In this document: piece by piece, positions 1 through 12,900 of the stretch
How the letters are laid out: the number at the start of each line of letters is the position of its first letter
How positions within the stretch are numbered: the stretch's first letter is position 1
NCBI RefSeq assembly: GCF_008831285.2
Contig: NW_022205043.1
Span: 1 to 56,648, forward strand
Source: Nymphaea colorata
Taxonomy: Eukaryota; Streptophyta; Magnoliopsida; Nymphaeales; Nymphaeaceae
Direction of reading: 5' to 3'
DNA length: 56,648 nt
The notes under the pieces: generated by a model
The model's database searches: none
The model's input: only the letters and a program-made list of their open reading frames with translations
Told to the model about the DNA's origin: nothing
Made by a program: the position numbers and the translations under genes

Positions 1-307
1 TGTACATGTATAACAAGTGAAACGCATTAGCTAATGATAAGCGATCAAACGAATGACGTGAATCTCTTTTTTTCATATAAACTTTTAGTTTGAACCATTT
101 AAATCATTCGTTATAGATGCTAAAACAAGCGAAACACATTATATTAACTGAAATACAACAAGTAAATAACTTAAATGTCTTTATGTACATAAAAGCTTGT
201 GATTTCATTCCACTAAATCATTCACATGCATGTTTAAGCACATTCACAGATTAGTTTTTATTCAAGTCATTCTATTGATCCCTTATAGTTAACCTAATGT
301 GTTTCAC

Positions 308-650
308 TGTTTATTACTTCTATAAAAAACGATTTAAATCATTGAAATCACCAGATAATATAGTTAAAAATGGAATCTATGCATTAGTTTCATCCCTAGT
401 ACTTAATCGAAAGAATTCAACTTGTCGTTACATCTATAGTACGCGATATAAGCGATTGAAATCAGTTGTTCGTATAAACACGAGTGGGATTTAAGCTATT
501 CATTTGATCACACATATTTAATTGAATGTTTTTAACTTGTTAGTACATCCATTTTGAATGATTTATTTGATCCAAATCACAAGTTTGTATGAGAATGAAT
601 AAGATTCAAGTCGCTAATTTGCTCCCTATATTTAATCTAATGTGTTTCAC
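308..650 (+). repeat. A-B-C monomer trimer, example in left array
   Basis: Three consecutive monomers of ~114-115 bp start at 308 (A), 422 (B) and 537 (C), each opening with a variant of TTGTTATTACATC. A ends with AATTCAAC, B with TTAATTGAATGTTTTTAAC and C with CTAATGTGTTTCAC. All share a GATTGAAATCACAAGTT-like core. The same three types in the same order build the right array, so this trimer appears to be the ancestral unit. Confidence 0.8.
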
Positions 651-897
651 TTGTTATTACATGTGTAATGAATGATTTAGATGATTGAAATCACAAGTTT
701 ATATCGATACAAGTAGGATCTATGCTTTTGTTGACCCCTTTTATTTAATTCAGTGAAACAAAAAAGTTCTACTTCGTGGACTAACTACAAGCATCAATCT
801 AATGTATACATCAGATTTGTGTCCATATGAATTGGAGGTTTCAATCATTTAAATCATTCCTTATACATGTAATAACAAGTGAAACACATTAGATTAA
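632..897. repeat. Inverted repeat at the polarity switch, 33-bp perfect arms
   Basis: Bases 632-664 and 865-897 are exact reverse complements over 33 bp; the outer ends read TTAATCTAATGTG and CACATTAGATTAA. The similarity continues inwards imperfectly, because a forward A monomer here faces an inverted A monomer. The structure recurs once per 1.21-kb unit, for example near 1842-2107 and 3051-3317. Confidence 0.85.
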
Positions 898-1464
898 CTA
901 TAAAAGAACAAATGAACCACTTGAATTTCATTCATTTTCATGCAAACTTACGATTTAAATCCACTAAATCATTCAACGTGGATGTAGCAACAAGTTAATC
1001 GCACTCAATGAAATATGCGTGCTCAGATGAATCGCTTAAATCCCACTCGTATTGATACAAACTTGTGATTTCAATTCATTAGATCCTTACTATTGATGTA
1101 ACTACAAGTTCAACTCATTGGATTAACTACAAGAGATCAAACTAATGCGTAGATCTCATTTCCATCCATTTGAACTTGTGATTTCAATCAACAAAATAAA
1201 TCATTGTACATGTAGTAACAAGTGAAACGCATTAAGCTAATGATAAGCGATCAAACGAATGACGTGGATCTCTTTTTTTCATATAAACTTTTAGTTTGAA
1301 CCATTTAAATCATTCGTTATAGATGCTAAAACAAGCGAAACACATTATATTAACTGAAATACAACAAGTAAATAACTTAAATGTCTTTTATGTACATAAA
1401 AGCTTGTGATTTCATTCCACTAAATCATTCAACATGCATGTTTAAGCACATTCACAGATTAGTT
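766..1464 (-). repeat. Inverted monomer block of the 1.21-kb unit (example)
   Basis: About six monomers in reverse orientation, in the order A-C-B-A-C plus a degenerate copy. Each ends with forms such as ACATGTAATAACAA, the reverse complement of the forward monomer start. Orientation returns to forward near 1465 through a short tail (TTCAAGTCATTC...). The same arrangement repeats in every unit of the left array. Confidence 0.75.
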
Positions 1465-3925
1465 TTTTATTCAAGTCATTCTATTGATCCCTTATAGTTA
1501 ACCTAATGTGTTTCACTGTTTATTACTTCTATAAAAAACGATTTAAATCATTGAAATCACCAGATAATATAGTTAAAAATGGAATCTATGCATTAGTTTC
1601 ATCCCTAGTACTTAATCGAAAGAATTCAACTTGTCGTTACATCTATAGTACGCGATATAAGCGATTGAAATCAGTTGTTCGTATAAACACGAGTGGATTT
1701 AAGCTATTCATTTGATCACACATATTTAATTGAATGTTTTTAACTTGTTAGTACATCCATTTTGAATGATTTATTTGATCCAAATCACAAGTTTGTATGA
1801 GAATGAATAAGATTCAAGTCGCTAATTTGCTCCCCTATATTTAATCTAATGTGTTTCACTTGTTATTACATGTGTAATGAATGATTTAGATGATTGAAAT
1901 CACAAGTTTATATCGATACAAGTAGGATCTATGCTTTTGTTTGACCCCTTTTATTTAATTCAGTGAAACAAAAAAGTTCTACTTCGTGGACTAACTACAA
2001 GCATCAATCTAATGTATACATCAGATTTGTGTCCATATGAATTGGAGGTTTCAATCATTTAAATCATTCCTTATACATGTAATAACAAGTGAAACACATT
2101 AGATTAACTATAAAAGAACAAATGAACCACTTGAATTTCATTCATTTTCATGCAAACTTACGATTTAAATCCACTAAATCATTCAACGTGGATGTAGCAA
2201 CAAGTTAATCGCACTCAATGAAATATGCGTGCTCAGATGAATCGCTTAAATCCCACTCGTATTGATACAAACTTGTGATTTCAATTCATTAGATCCTTAC
2301 TATTGATGTAACTACAAGTTCAACTCATTGGATTAACTACAAGAGATCAAACTAATGCGTAGATCTCATTTCCATCCATTTGAACTTGTGATTTCAATCA
2401 ACAAAATAAATCATTGTACATGTAGTAACAAGTGAAACGCATTAAGCTAATGATAAGCGATCAAACGAATGACGTGGATCTCTTTTTTTCATATAAACTT
2501 TTAGTTTGAACCATTTAAATCATTCGTTATAGATGCTAAAACAAGCGAAACACATTATATTAACTGAAATACAACAAGTAAATAACTTAAATGTCTTTTA
2601 TGTACATAAAAGCTTGTGATTTCATTCCACTAAATCATTCAACATGCATGTTTAAGCACATTCACAGATTAGTTTTTTATTCAAGTCATTCTATTGATCC
2701 CTTATAGTTAACCTAATGTGTTTCACTGTTTATTACTTCTATAAAAAACGATTTAAATCATTGAAATCACCAGATAATATAGTTAAAAATGGAATCTATG
2801 CATTAGTTTCATCCCTAGTACTTAATCGAAAGAATTCAACTTGTCGTTACATCTATAGTACGCGATATAAGCGATTGAAATCAGTTGTTCGTATAAACAC
2901 GAGTGGGATTTAAGCTATTCATTTGATCACACATATTTAATTGAATGTTTTTAACTTGTTAGTACATCCATTTTGAATGATTTATTTGATCCAAATCACA
3001 AGTTTGTATGAGAATGAATAAGATTCAAGTCGCTAATTTGCTCCCCTATATTTAATCTAATGTGTTTCACTTGTTATTACATGTGTAATGAATGATTTAG
3101 ATGATTGAAATCACAAGTTTATATCGATACAAGTAGGATCTATGCTTTTGTTTGACCCCTTTTATTTAATTCAGTGAAACAAAAAAGTTCTACTTCGTGG
3201 ACTAACTACAAGCATCAATCTAATGTATACATCAGATTTGTGTCCATATGAATTGGAGGTTTCAATCATTTAAATCATTCCTTATACATGTAATAACAAG
3301 TGAAACACATTAGATTAACTATAAAAGAACAAATGAAGCACTTGAATTTCATTCATTTTCATGCAAACTTACGATTTAAATCCACTAAATCATTCAACGT
3401 GGATGTAGCAACAAGTTAATCGCACTCAATGAAATATGCGTGCTCAGATGAATCGCTTAAATCCCACTCGTATTGATACAAACTTGTGATTTCAATTCAT
3501 TAGATCCTTACTATTGATGTAACTACAAGTTCAACTCATTGGATTAACTACAAGAGAACAAACTAATGCGTAGATCTCATTTCAATCCATTTGAACTTGT
3601 GATTTCAATCAACAAAATAAATCATTGTACATGTAGTAACAAGTGAAACGCATTAAGCTAATGATAAGCGATCAAACGAATGACGTGGATCTCTTTTTTT
3701 CATATAAACTTTTAGTTTGAACCATTTAAATCATTCGTTATAGATGCTAAAACAAGCGAAACACATTATATTAACTGAAATACAACAAGTAAATAACTTA
3801 AATGTCTTTTATGTACATAAAAGCTTGTGATTTCATTCCACTAAATCATTCAACATGCATGTTTAAGCACATTCACAGATTGTTTTTTATTCAAGTCATT
3901 CTATTGATCCCTTATAGTTAACCTA

Positions 3926-6900
3926 ATGTGTTTCACTGTTTGTTACTTCTATAAAAAACAATTTAAATCATTGAAATCACCAGATAATATAGTTAAAAAT
4001 GGAATCTATGCATTAGTTTCATCCCTAGTACTTAATCGAAAGAATTCAACTTGTCGTTACATGTATAGTACGCGATATAAGCGATTGAAATCAGTTGTTC
4101 GTATAAACACGAGTGGGATTTAAGCTATTCATTTGATCACACATATTTCATTGAATGTTTTTAACTTGTTAGTACATCCATTTTGAATGATTTATTTGAT
4201 CCAAATCACAAGTTTGTATGAGAATGAATAAGATTCAAGTCGCTAATTTGCTCCCCTATATTTAATCTAATGTGTTTCACTTGTTATTACATGTGTAATG
4301 AATGATTTAAATGATTGAAATGACAAGTTTATATCAATACAAGTGGGATCTATGCTTTTGTTTGACCCCTTTTATTTAATTCAATGAAACAAAAAGTTCT
4401 ACTACTTGGACTAACTACAAGCATCAAACTAATGTATACATCAGATTTGTGTCCATATGAATTAGAGGTTTCAATCATTTAAATCATTCATTATACATGT
4501 AATAACAAGTGAAACACATTAGATTAACTATAAAAGAACAAATGAACCACTTATTTTTCGTTCATTTTCAAGCAAACTTGCGATTTAAATCCACTAAATC
4601 ATTCAACGTGGATGTAGCAACAAGTTAATCGCATTCAATGAAATATGCGTGCTCAGATGAATCGCTTAAATCCCACTCGTATTGATACAAACTTGTTATT
4701 TCAATTCATTAGATCCTTACTATTGATGTAACTACAAGTTCAACTCATTGGATTAACTACAAGAGATCAAACTAATCCGTAGATCCCATTTCCATCCATT
4801 TGAACTTGTGATTTCAATCAACAAAATCAATCATTGTACATGTAGTAACAAGTGAAACGCATTAGGCTAATGATAAGCGTTCAAACGAATGACGTGAATC
4901 TCTTTTTTTCATATAAACTTTTAGTTTGAACAATTTAAATCATTCGTTATAGATGCTAAAACAAGCGAAACACATTATATTAACTGAAATACAACAAGTA
5001 AATAACTTAAATGTCTTTTATGTACATAAAAGCTTGTGATTTCATTCCACTAAATCATTCAACATGCATGTTTAAGCACATTCACAGATTCGTTTTTGAT
5101 TCAAGTCATTCAATTGATCCCTTATAGTTAACTTAATGTGTTTCACTGTTTATTACTTCTATAAAGAACGATTTAAATGATTGAAATCACCTGATCATAT
5201 AGTTAAAAATGGAATCTATGCATTAGTTTCATCCCCAGTACTTAATCGAAAGAATTCAACTTATCGTTACATCTATAGTACGGGATATAAGCGATTGAAA
5301 TCAGTTGTTCGTATAAACACGAGTGATATTTAAGCGATTCATTTGATCACACATATTTAATTGAATGTTTTTAACTTTTTAGTACATCCATTTTGAATGA
5401 TTTATTTGATCGAAATCACAAGTTTGTATGAGAATGAATAAAATTCAAGTCGTTAATTTGCTCCCTTATATTTAATCTAATGTGTTTCACTTGTTATTAC
5501 ATGTGTAATGAATGATTTAAATGATTGAAATCACAAGTTTATATCGATCCAAGTGGGATCTATGCTTTTGTTTGACCCCTTTTATTTAATTCAATGAAAA
5601 AAAAAGTTCTACTTATTGGACTAACTACAAGCATCAAACTAATGTATACATCAGATTTGTGTCCATATGAATTGGAGATTTCAATCATTTAAATCATTCC
5701 TTATACATGTAATAACTAGTGAAACACATTAGATTAACTATAAAAGAACAAATGAACCACTTGAATTTCGTTCATTTTCATGCAAACTTGTGATTTAAAT
5801 ACACTAAATCATTCAACGTGGATGTACCAACAAGTTTATCACATTCAATGAAATATGCGTGCTCAGATGAATCGCTTAAATCCCACTCGTATTGATACAA
5901 ACATGTGATTTCAATTCATTAGATTCTTTTCATTTGATGTAACTACAAGTTCATCTCATTGGATTAACTACAAGAGATCAAACTAATGCGTAAATCCAAT
6001 TTGCATCCATTTGAACTTGTGATTTTAATTAACAAAATCAATCATTGTACATGTAATAACAAGTGAAACGCATTAAGCTAATGATAAGCGATCAAACGAA
6101 TGACGTGAATCTCTTTTTTTCATATAAACTTTTAGTTTGAACCATTTAAATCATTCGTTATAGATGTAATAACAAGTGAAACACATTATATTAACTGAAA
6201 TACAGCAAGTAAATAACTTAACTGTCATTTATGTTCATACAAGCTTCTGATTTCATTCCAGTAAATCATTCCATATGCATGTTTAAGCACATTCACGCAT
6301 TAGTTTGTCATTCAAGTCATTCAATTGATCCTTTATAGTTAACCTAATGTGTTTCACTGTTTATTACTTCTATAAAGAACGATTTAAATGATTGAAATCT
6401 CCAGATAATATAGTTAAAAATGGAATCTATGCATTAGTTTCATCCTTAGTACTTAATCGAAAGAATTCAACTTGTCGTTACATCTATAGTACGCGATATA
6501 AGCGATTGAAATCAGTTATTCGTATAAACACGAGTGGGATTTAAGCTATTCATTTGATCACACATACTTAATTGAATGTTTTTAACTTGTTAGTACATCC
6601 ATTTTGAATGATTTATTTGATCGAAATCACAAGTTTGTATGAGAATGAATAAGATTCAAGTCGTTAATTTGCTCTCCTATATTTAATCTAATGTGTTTCA
6701 CTTGTTATTACATGTGTAATGAATGATTTAAATGATTGAAATCACAAGTTTATATCGATACAAGTGGGATCTATGCTTTTGTTTGACCCCTTTTATTTAA
6801 TTCAATGAAACAAAAAGTTCTACTTCTTGGACTAACTACAAGCATCAAACTAATGCATACATCAGATTTGTCTCCATATGAATTGGAGGTTTCAATCATT

Positions 6901-9900
6901 TAAATCATTCCTTATACATGTAATAACAAGTGAAACACATTGGATTAACTATAAAAGAACAAATGAACCACTTGAATTTCGTTCATTTTCAAGCAAACTT
7001 GCGATTTAAATCCATTAAATCATTCAACGTGGATGTAGCAACAAGTTAATCGCATTCAATGAAATATGTGTGCTCAGATGAATCGCTTAAATCCCACTCG
7101 TATTGATACAAACTTGTGATTTCAATTCATTAGATCCTTACTATTGATGTAACTACAAGTTCAACTCATTGGATTAACTACAAGAGATCAAACTAATCTG
7201 TAGATCCCATTTCCATCCATTTGAACTTGTGATTTCAATCAACAAAATCAATCATTGTACATGTAGTAACAAGTGAAACGCATTAGGCTAATGATAAGCG
7301 ATCAAACAAATGACGTGAATCTCTTTTTTTCATATAAACTTTTAGTTTGAACCATTTAAATCATTCGTTATAGATGCTAAAACAAGCGAAACACATTATA
7401 TTAACTGAAATACAACAAGTAAATAACTTAAATGTCTTTTATGTACATAAAAGCTTGTGATTTCATTCCACTAAATCATTCAACATGCATGTTTAAGCAC
7501 ATTCACAGATTAGTTTTTGATTCAAGTCATTCAATTGATCCCTTATAGTTAACCTAATGTGTTTCACTGTTTATTACTTTTATAAAGAACGATTTAAATG
7601 ATTGAAATCACCTGATCATATAGTTAAAAATGGAATCTATGCAATAGTTTCATCCCTAGTACTTAATCGAAAGAATTCAACTTGTCGTTACATCTACAGT
7701 ACGGGATATAAGCGATTGAAATCAGTTGTTCGTATAAACACGAGTGAGATTTAAGCTATTCATTTGATCACACATATTTAATTGAATGTTTTTAACTTTT
7801 TAGTACATCCATTTTGAATGATTTATTTGATCGAAATCACAAGTTTGTATAAGAATGAATAAAATTCAAGTCGTTAATTTGCTCCCCTATATTTAATCTA
7901 ATGTGTTTCACTTGTTATTACATTTGTAATGAATGATTTAAATGATTGAAATCACAATTTTATATCGATACAAGTGGGATCTATGCTTTTGTTTGACCCC
8001 TTTTATTTAATTCAATGAAAGAAAAAGTTCTACTTTTTGGACTAACTACAAGCATCAAACCAATGTATACATCAGATTTGTGTCCATATAAATTGGAGAT
8101 TTCAATCATTTAAATCATTCCTTATACATGTAATAACTAGTGAAACACATTTGATTAACTATAAAAGAACAAATGAACCACTTGAATTTCGTTCATTTTC
8201 ATGCAAACTTGTGATTTAAATCCACTAAATCACTCAACGTGGATGTACCAACAAGTTTATCACATTCAATGAAATATGCGTGCTCAGATGAATCGCTTAA
8301 ATCCCACTCGTATTGATACAAACATGTGATTTCAATTCATTAGATTCTTTTGTAATGATGTAACTACAAGTTCATCTCATTGGATTAACTACAAGAAATC
8401 AAACTAATGCGTAAATCCCATTTGCATCCATTTGAACTTGTGATTTTAATCAACAAAATCAATCATTGTGCATGTAATAACAAGTGAAACGCATTAAGCT
8501 AATGATAAGCGATCAAACGAATGACGTGAATCTCTTTTTTTCATATAAACTTTTACTTTGAACCATTTAAATCATTCGTTATAGATGTAATAACAAGTGA
8601 AACACGTTATATTAACTGAAATACAGCAAGTAAATAACTTAACTTTCATTTATGTTCATACAAGCTTCTGATTTCATTCCAGTAAATCATTCAATATGCA
8701 TGTTTAAGCACATTCACGCATTAGTTTGTGATTCAAGTCATTCAATTGATCTCTTATAGTTAACCTAATGTGTTTCACTGTTTATTACTTCTATAAAAAA
8801 CGATTTAAATCATTGAAATCACCAGATAATATAGTTAAAAATGGAATCTATGCATTAGTTTCATCCCTAGTACTTAATCGAAAGAATTCAACTTGTCGTT
8901 ACATCTATAGTACGCGATATAAGCGATTGAAATCAGTTATTCGTATAAACACGAGTGGGATTTAAGCTATTCATTTGATCACACATATTTAATTGAATGT
9001 TTTTAACTTGTTAGTACATCCATTTTGAATGATTTACTTGATCGAAATCACAAGTTTGTATGAGAATGAATAAGATTCAAGTCGCGAATTTGCTCTCCTA
9101 TATTTAATCTAATGTGTTTCACTTGTTATTACATGTGTAATGAATGATTTAAATGATTGAAATCACAAGTTTATATCGATACAAGTGGGATCTATGCTTT
9201 TGTTTGACCCCTTTTATTTAATTCAATGAAACAAAAAGTTCTACTTCTTGGACTAACTACAAGCATCAAACTAATGCATACATCAGATTTGTGTCCATAT
9301 GGATTGGAGGTTTCAATCATTTAAATCATTCCTTATACATGTAATAACAAGTGAAACACATTAGATTAACTATAAAAGAACAAATGAACCACTTGAATTT
9401 CGTTCATTTTCATGCAAACTTGCGATTTAAATCCACTAAATCATTCAACGTGGATGTAGCAACAAGTTAATCGCATTCAATGAAATATGCGTGCTCAGAT
9501 GAATCGCTTAAATCCCACTCGTATTGATACAAACTTGTGATTTCAATTCATTAGATCCTTACTATTGATGTAACTACAAGTTCAACTCATTGGATTAACT
9601 ACAGGAGATCAAACTAATGTGTAGATCCCATTTGCATCCATTTGAACTTGTGATTTCAATCAACAAAATCAATCATTGTACATGTATTAACAAGTGAAAC
9701 ACATTAAGCTAATGATAAGCGATCAAACGAATGACGTGAATCTCTTTTTTTCATATAAACTTTTAGTTTGAACCATTTAAATCATTCGTTATAGATGTAA
9801 TAACAAGTGAAACACGTTATATTAACTGAAATACAGCAAGTAAATAACTTAACTGTCATTTATGTTCATACAAGCTTCTGATTTCATTCCAGTAAATCAT

Positions 9901-9937
9901 TCAATATGCATGTTTAAGCACATTCACAGATTAACCG
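3926..9937. repeat. Left-array block with alternating A- and B-type units (2.42-kb dimer)
   Basis: Units starting at 3926, 6347 and 8768 carry the B markers (GTAGCAACAAGTTAATCGCA, AGATCCTTACTATTG). Units starting at 5136 and 7557 carry the A markers (GTACCAACAAGTTTATCACA, AGATTCTTTT, CATGTGATTTCAATTC). The repeating entity here is therefore a dimer of about 2.42 kb. Substitutions shared by alternate units, such as TACGGGATATAAGC in A units against TACGCGATATAAGC in B units, agree with this. Confidence 0.75.
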
Positions 9938-9985
9938 CTTAATTGAATATGCTTAACTTGTTGTTAAGTGATTCAAGTCGTTAAT
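9938..9985. other. Deletion junction with a right-array-like patch
   Basis: The spacing from 8768 to 10875 is 2107 bp, about 312 bp short of two units. The break follows CATTCACAGATTA: the inverted block jumps directly into the tail of a forward monomer. The 29 bp at 9938-9966 read like the tail of the right-array B monomer (GCTTAACTTGTTGTTA) and unlike the left-array form (TTTTTAACTTGTTAGTAC). Confidence 0.65.
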
Positions 9986-12900
9986 TTGCTCCCCTATATT
10001 TAATCTATTGTGTTTCACTTGTTATTACATGTGTAATGAATGATTTAGATGATTGAAATCACAAGTTTATATCGATACAAGTAGGATCTATGCTTTTGTT
10101 TGACCCCTTTTATTTAATTCAGTGAAACAAAAAAGTTCTACTTCGTGGACTAACTACAAGCATCAATCTAATGTATACATCAGATTTGTGTCCATATGAA
10201 TTGGAGGTTTCAATCATTTAAATCATTCCTTATACATGTAATAACAAGTGAAACACATTAGATTAACTATAAAAGAACAAATGAACCACTTGAATTTCAT
10301 TCATTTTCATGCAAACTTACGATTTAAATCCATAAAATCATTCAACGTGGATGTAGCAACAAGTTAATCGCACTCAATGAAATATGCGTGCTCAGATGAA
10401 TCGCTTAAATCCCACTCGTATTGATACAAACTTGTGATTTCAATTCATTAGATCCTTACTATTGATGTAACTACAAGTTCAACTCATTGGATTAACTACA
10501 AAAGATCAAACTAATGCGTAGATCTCATTTCCATCCATTTAAACTTGTGATTTCAATCAACAAAATCAATCATTGTACATGTAGTAACAAGTGAAACGCA
10601 TTAAGCTAATGATAAGCGATCAAACGAATGACGTGGATCTCTTTTTTTCATATAAACTTTTAGTTTGAACCATTTAAATCATTCGTTATAGATGCTAAAA
10701 CAAGCGAAACACATTATATTAACTGAAATACAACAAGTAAATAACTTAAATGTCTTTTATGTACATAAAAGCTTGTGATTTCATTCCACTAAATCATTCA
10801 ACATGCATGTTTAAGCACATTCACAGATTAGTTTTTGATTCAAGTCATTCAATTGATCCCTTATAGTTAACCTAATGTGTTTCACTGTTTATTACTTTTA
10901 TAAAGAACGATTTAAATGATTGAAATCACCTGATCATATAGTTAAAAATGGAATCTATGCAATAGTTTCATCCCTAGTACTTAATCGAAAGAATTCAACT
11001 TGTCGTTACATCTATAGTACGCGATATAAGCGATTGAAATCAGTTATTCGTATAAACACGAGTGGGATTTAAGCTATTCATTTGATCACACATATTTAAT
11101 AGAATGTTTTTAACTTGTTAGTACATCCATTTTGAATGATTTATTTGATCGAAATCACAAGTTTGTATGAGAATGAATAAGATTCAAGTCGCGAATTTGC
11201 TCCCCTATATTTAATCTAATGTGTTTCACTTGTTATTACATGTGTAATGAATGATTTAAATGATTGAAATCACAAGTTTATATCGATACAAGTGGGATGT
11301 ATGCTTTTGTTTGACCCCTTTTATTTAATTCAATGAAACAAAAAGTTCTACTTCTTGGACTAACTACAAGCATCAAACTAATGCATACATCAGATTTGTG
11401 TCCATATGAATTGGAGGTTTCAATCATTTAAATCATTCCTTATACATGTAATAACAAGTGAAACACATTAGATTAACAATAAAAGAACAAATGAACCACT
11501 TGAATTTCGTTCATTTTCATGCAAACTTGCGATTTAAATCCACTAAATCATTCAACGTGGATGTAGCAACAAGTTAATCGCACTCAATGAAATATGCGTG
11601 CTCAGATGAATCGCTTAAATCCCACTCGTATTGATACAAACTTGTGATTTCAATTCATTAGATCCTTACTATTGATGTAACTACAAGTTCAACTCATTGG
11701 ATTAACTACAAGAGATCAAACTAATGCGTAGATCTCATTTCCATCCATTTAAACTTGTGATTTCAATCAACAAAATCAATCATTGTACATGTAGTAACAA
11801 GTGAAATGCATTAAGCTAATGATAAGGGATCAAACGAATGACGTGGATCTCTTTTTTTCATATAAACTTTTAGTTTGAACCATTTAAATCATTCGTTATA
11901 GATGCTAAAACAAGCGAAACACATTATATTAACTGAAATACAACAAGTAAATAACTTAAATGTCTTTTATGTACATAAAAGCTTGTGATTTCATTTCACT
12001 AAATCATTCAACATGCATGTTTAAGCACATTCACAGATTAGTTTTTGATTCAAGTCATTCAATTGATCCCTTATAGTTAACCTAAAGTGTTTCACTGTTT
12101 ATTACTTCTATAAAGAACGATTTAAATGATTGAAATCACCTGATCATATAGTTAAAAATGGATGCATTAGTTTCATCCCTAGTACTTAATCGAAAGAATT
12201 CGACTTGTCGTTACATCTATAGTACGCGATATAAGCGATTGAAATCAGTTGTTCGTATAAACACGAGTGGGATTTAAGCTATTCATTTGATCACACATAT
12301 TTAATTGAATGTTTTTAACTTGTTAGTACATCCATTTTGAATGATTTATTTGATCGAAATCACAAGTTTGTATGAGAATGAATAAGATTCAAGTCGTTAA
12401 TTTGCTCCCCTATATTTAATCTAATGTGTTTCACTTGTTATTACATGTGTAATAAATGATTTAAATGATTGAAATCACAAGTTTATATCGATACAAGTGG
12501 GATCTATGCTTTTGTTTGACCCCTTTTATTTAATTCGATGAAAGAAAAAGTTCTACTTCTTGGACTAACTACAAGCATCAAACTAATGTATACATCAGAT
12601 TTCTGTCCACATGAATTGGACATTTCAATCATTTAAATCATTCATTATACATGTAATCACAAGTGAAACACATTAGATTAAGTATAAAAGAACAAAAGAA
12701 CCACTTGAATTTCGTTTATTTTCATGCAAACTTGCGATTTAAATCCACTAAATCATTCAACGTGGATGTACCAACAAGTTTATCACATTCAATGAAATAT
12801 GCGTGCTCAGATGAATCGCTTAAATCCCACTCGTATTGATACAAACTTGTGATTTCAATTCATTAGATTCTTTTCTATTGATGTAACTACAAGTTCATCT

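Larger units (their letters stand above)
1..3925. repeat. Homogeneous block of left-array units (B-like)
   Basis: Three nearly identical 1.21-kb units with only scattered substitutions between the second and third. All carry the B-type markers GTAGCAACAAGTTAATCGCA and AGATCCTTACTATTG in the inverted part. The first unit is about 1204 bp because of several one-base losses in homopolymers, for example near 180, 228, 258, 625 and 735. The high identity implies recent amplification or homogenisation. Confidence 0.85.

Noticed and set aside
297-9000. Repeated 65-69 codon plus-strand frames opening MCFTVYYFYK, once per left-array unit
   Set aside because: They follow the repeat period exactly, match no known protein family, have no codon-bias signal and are broken in many units. 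They are by-products of a satellite.
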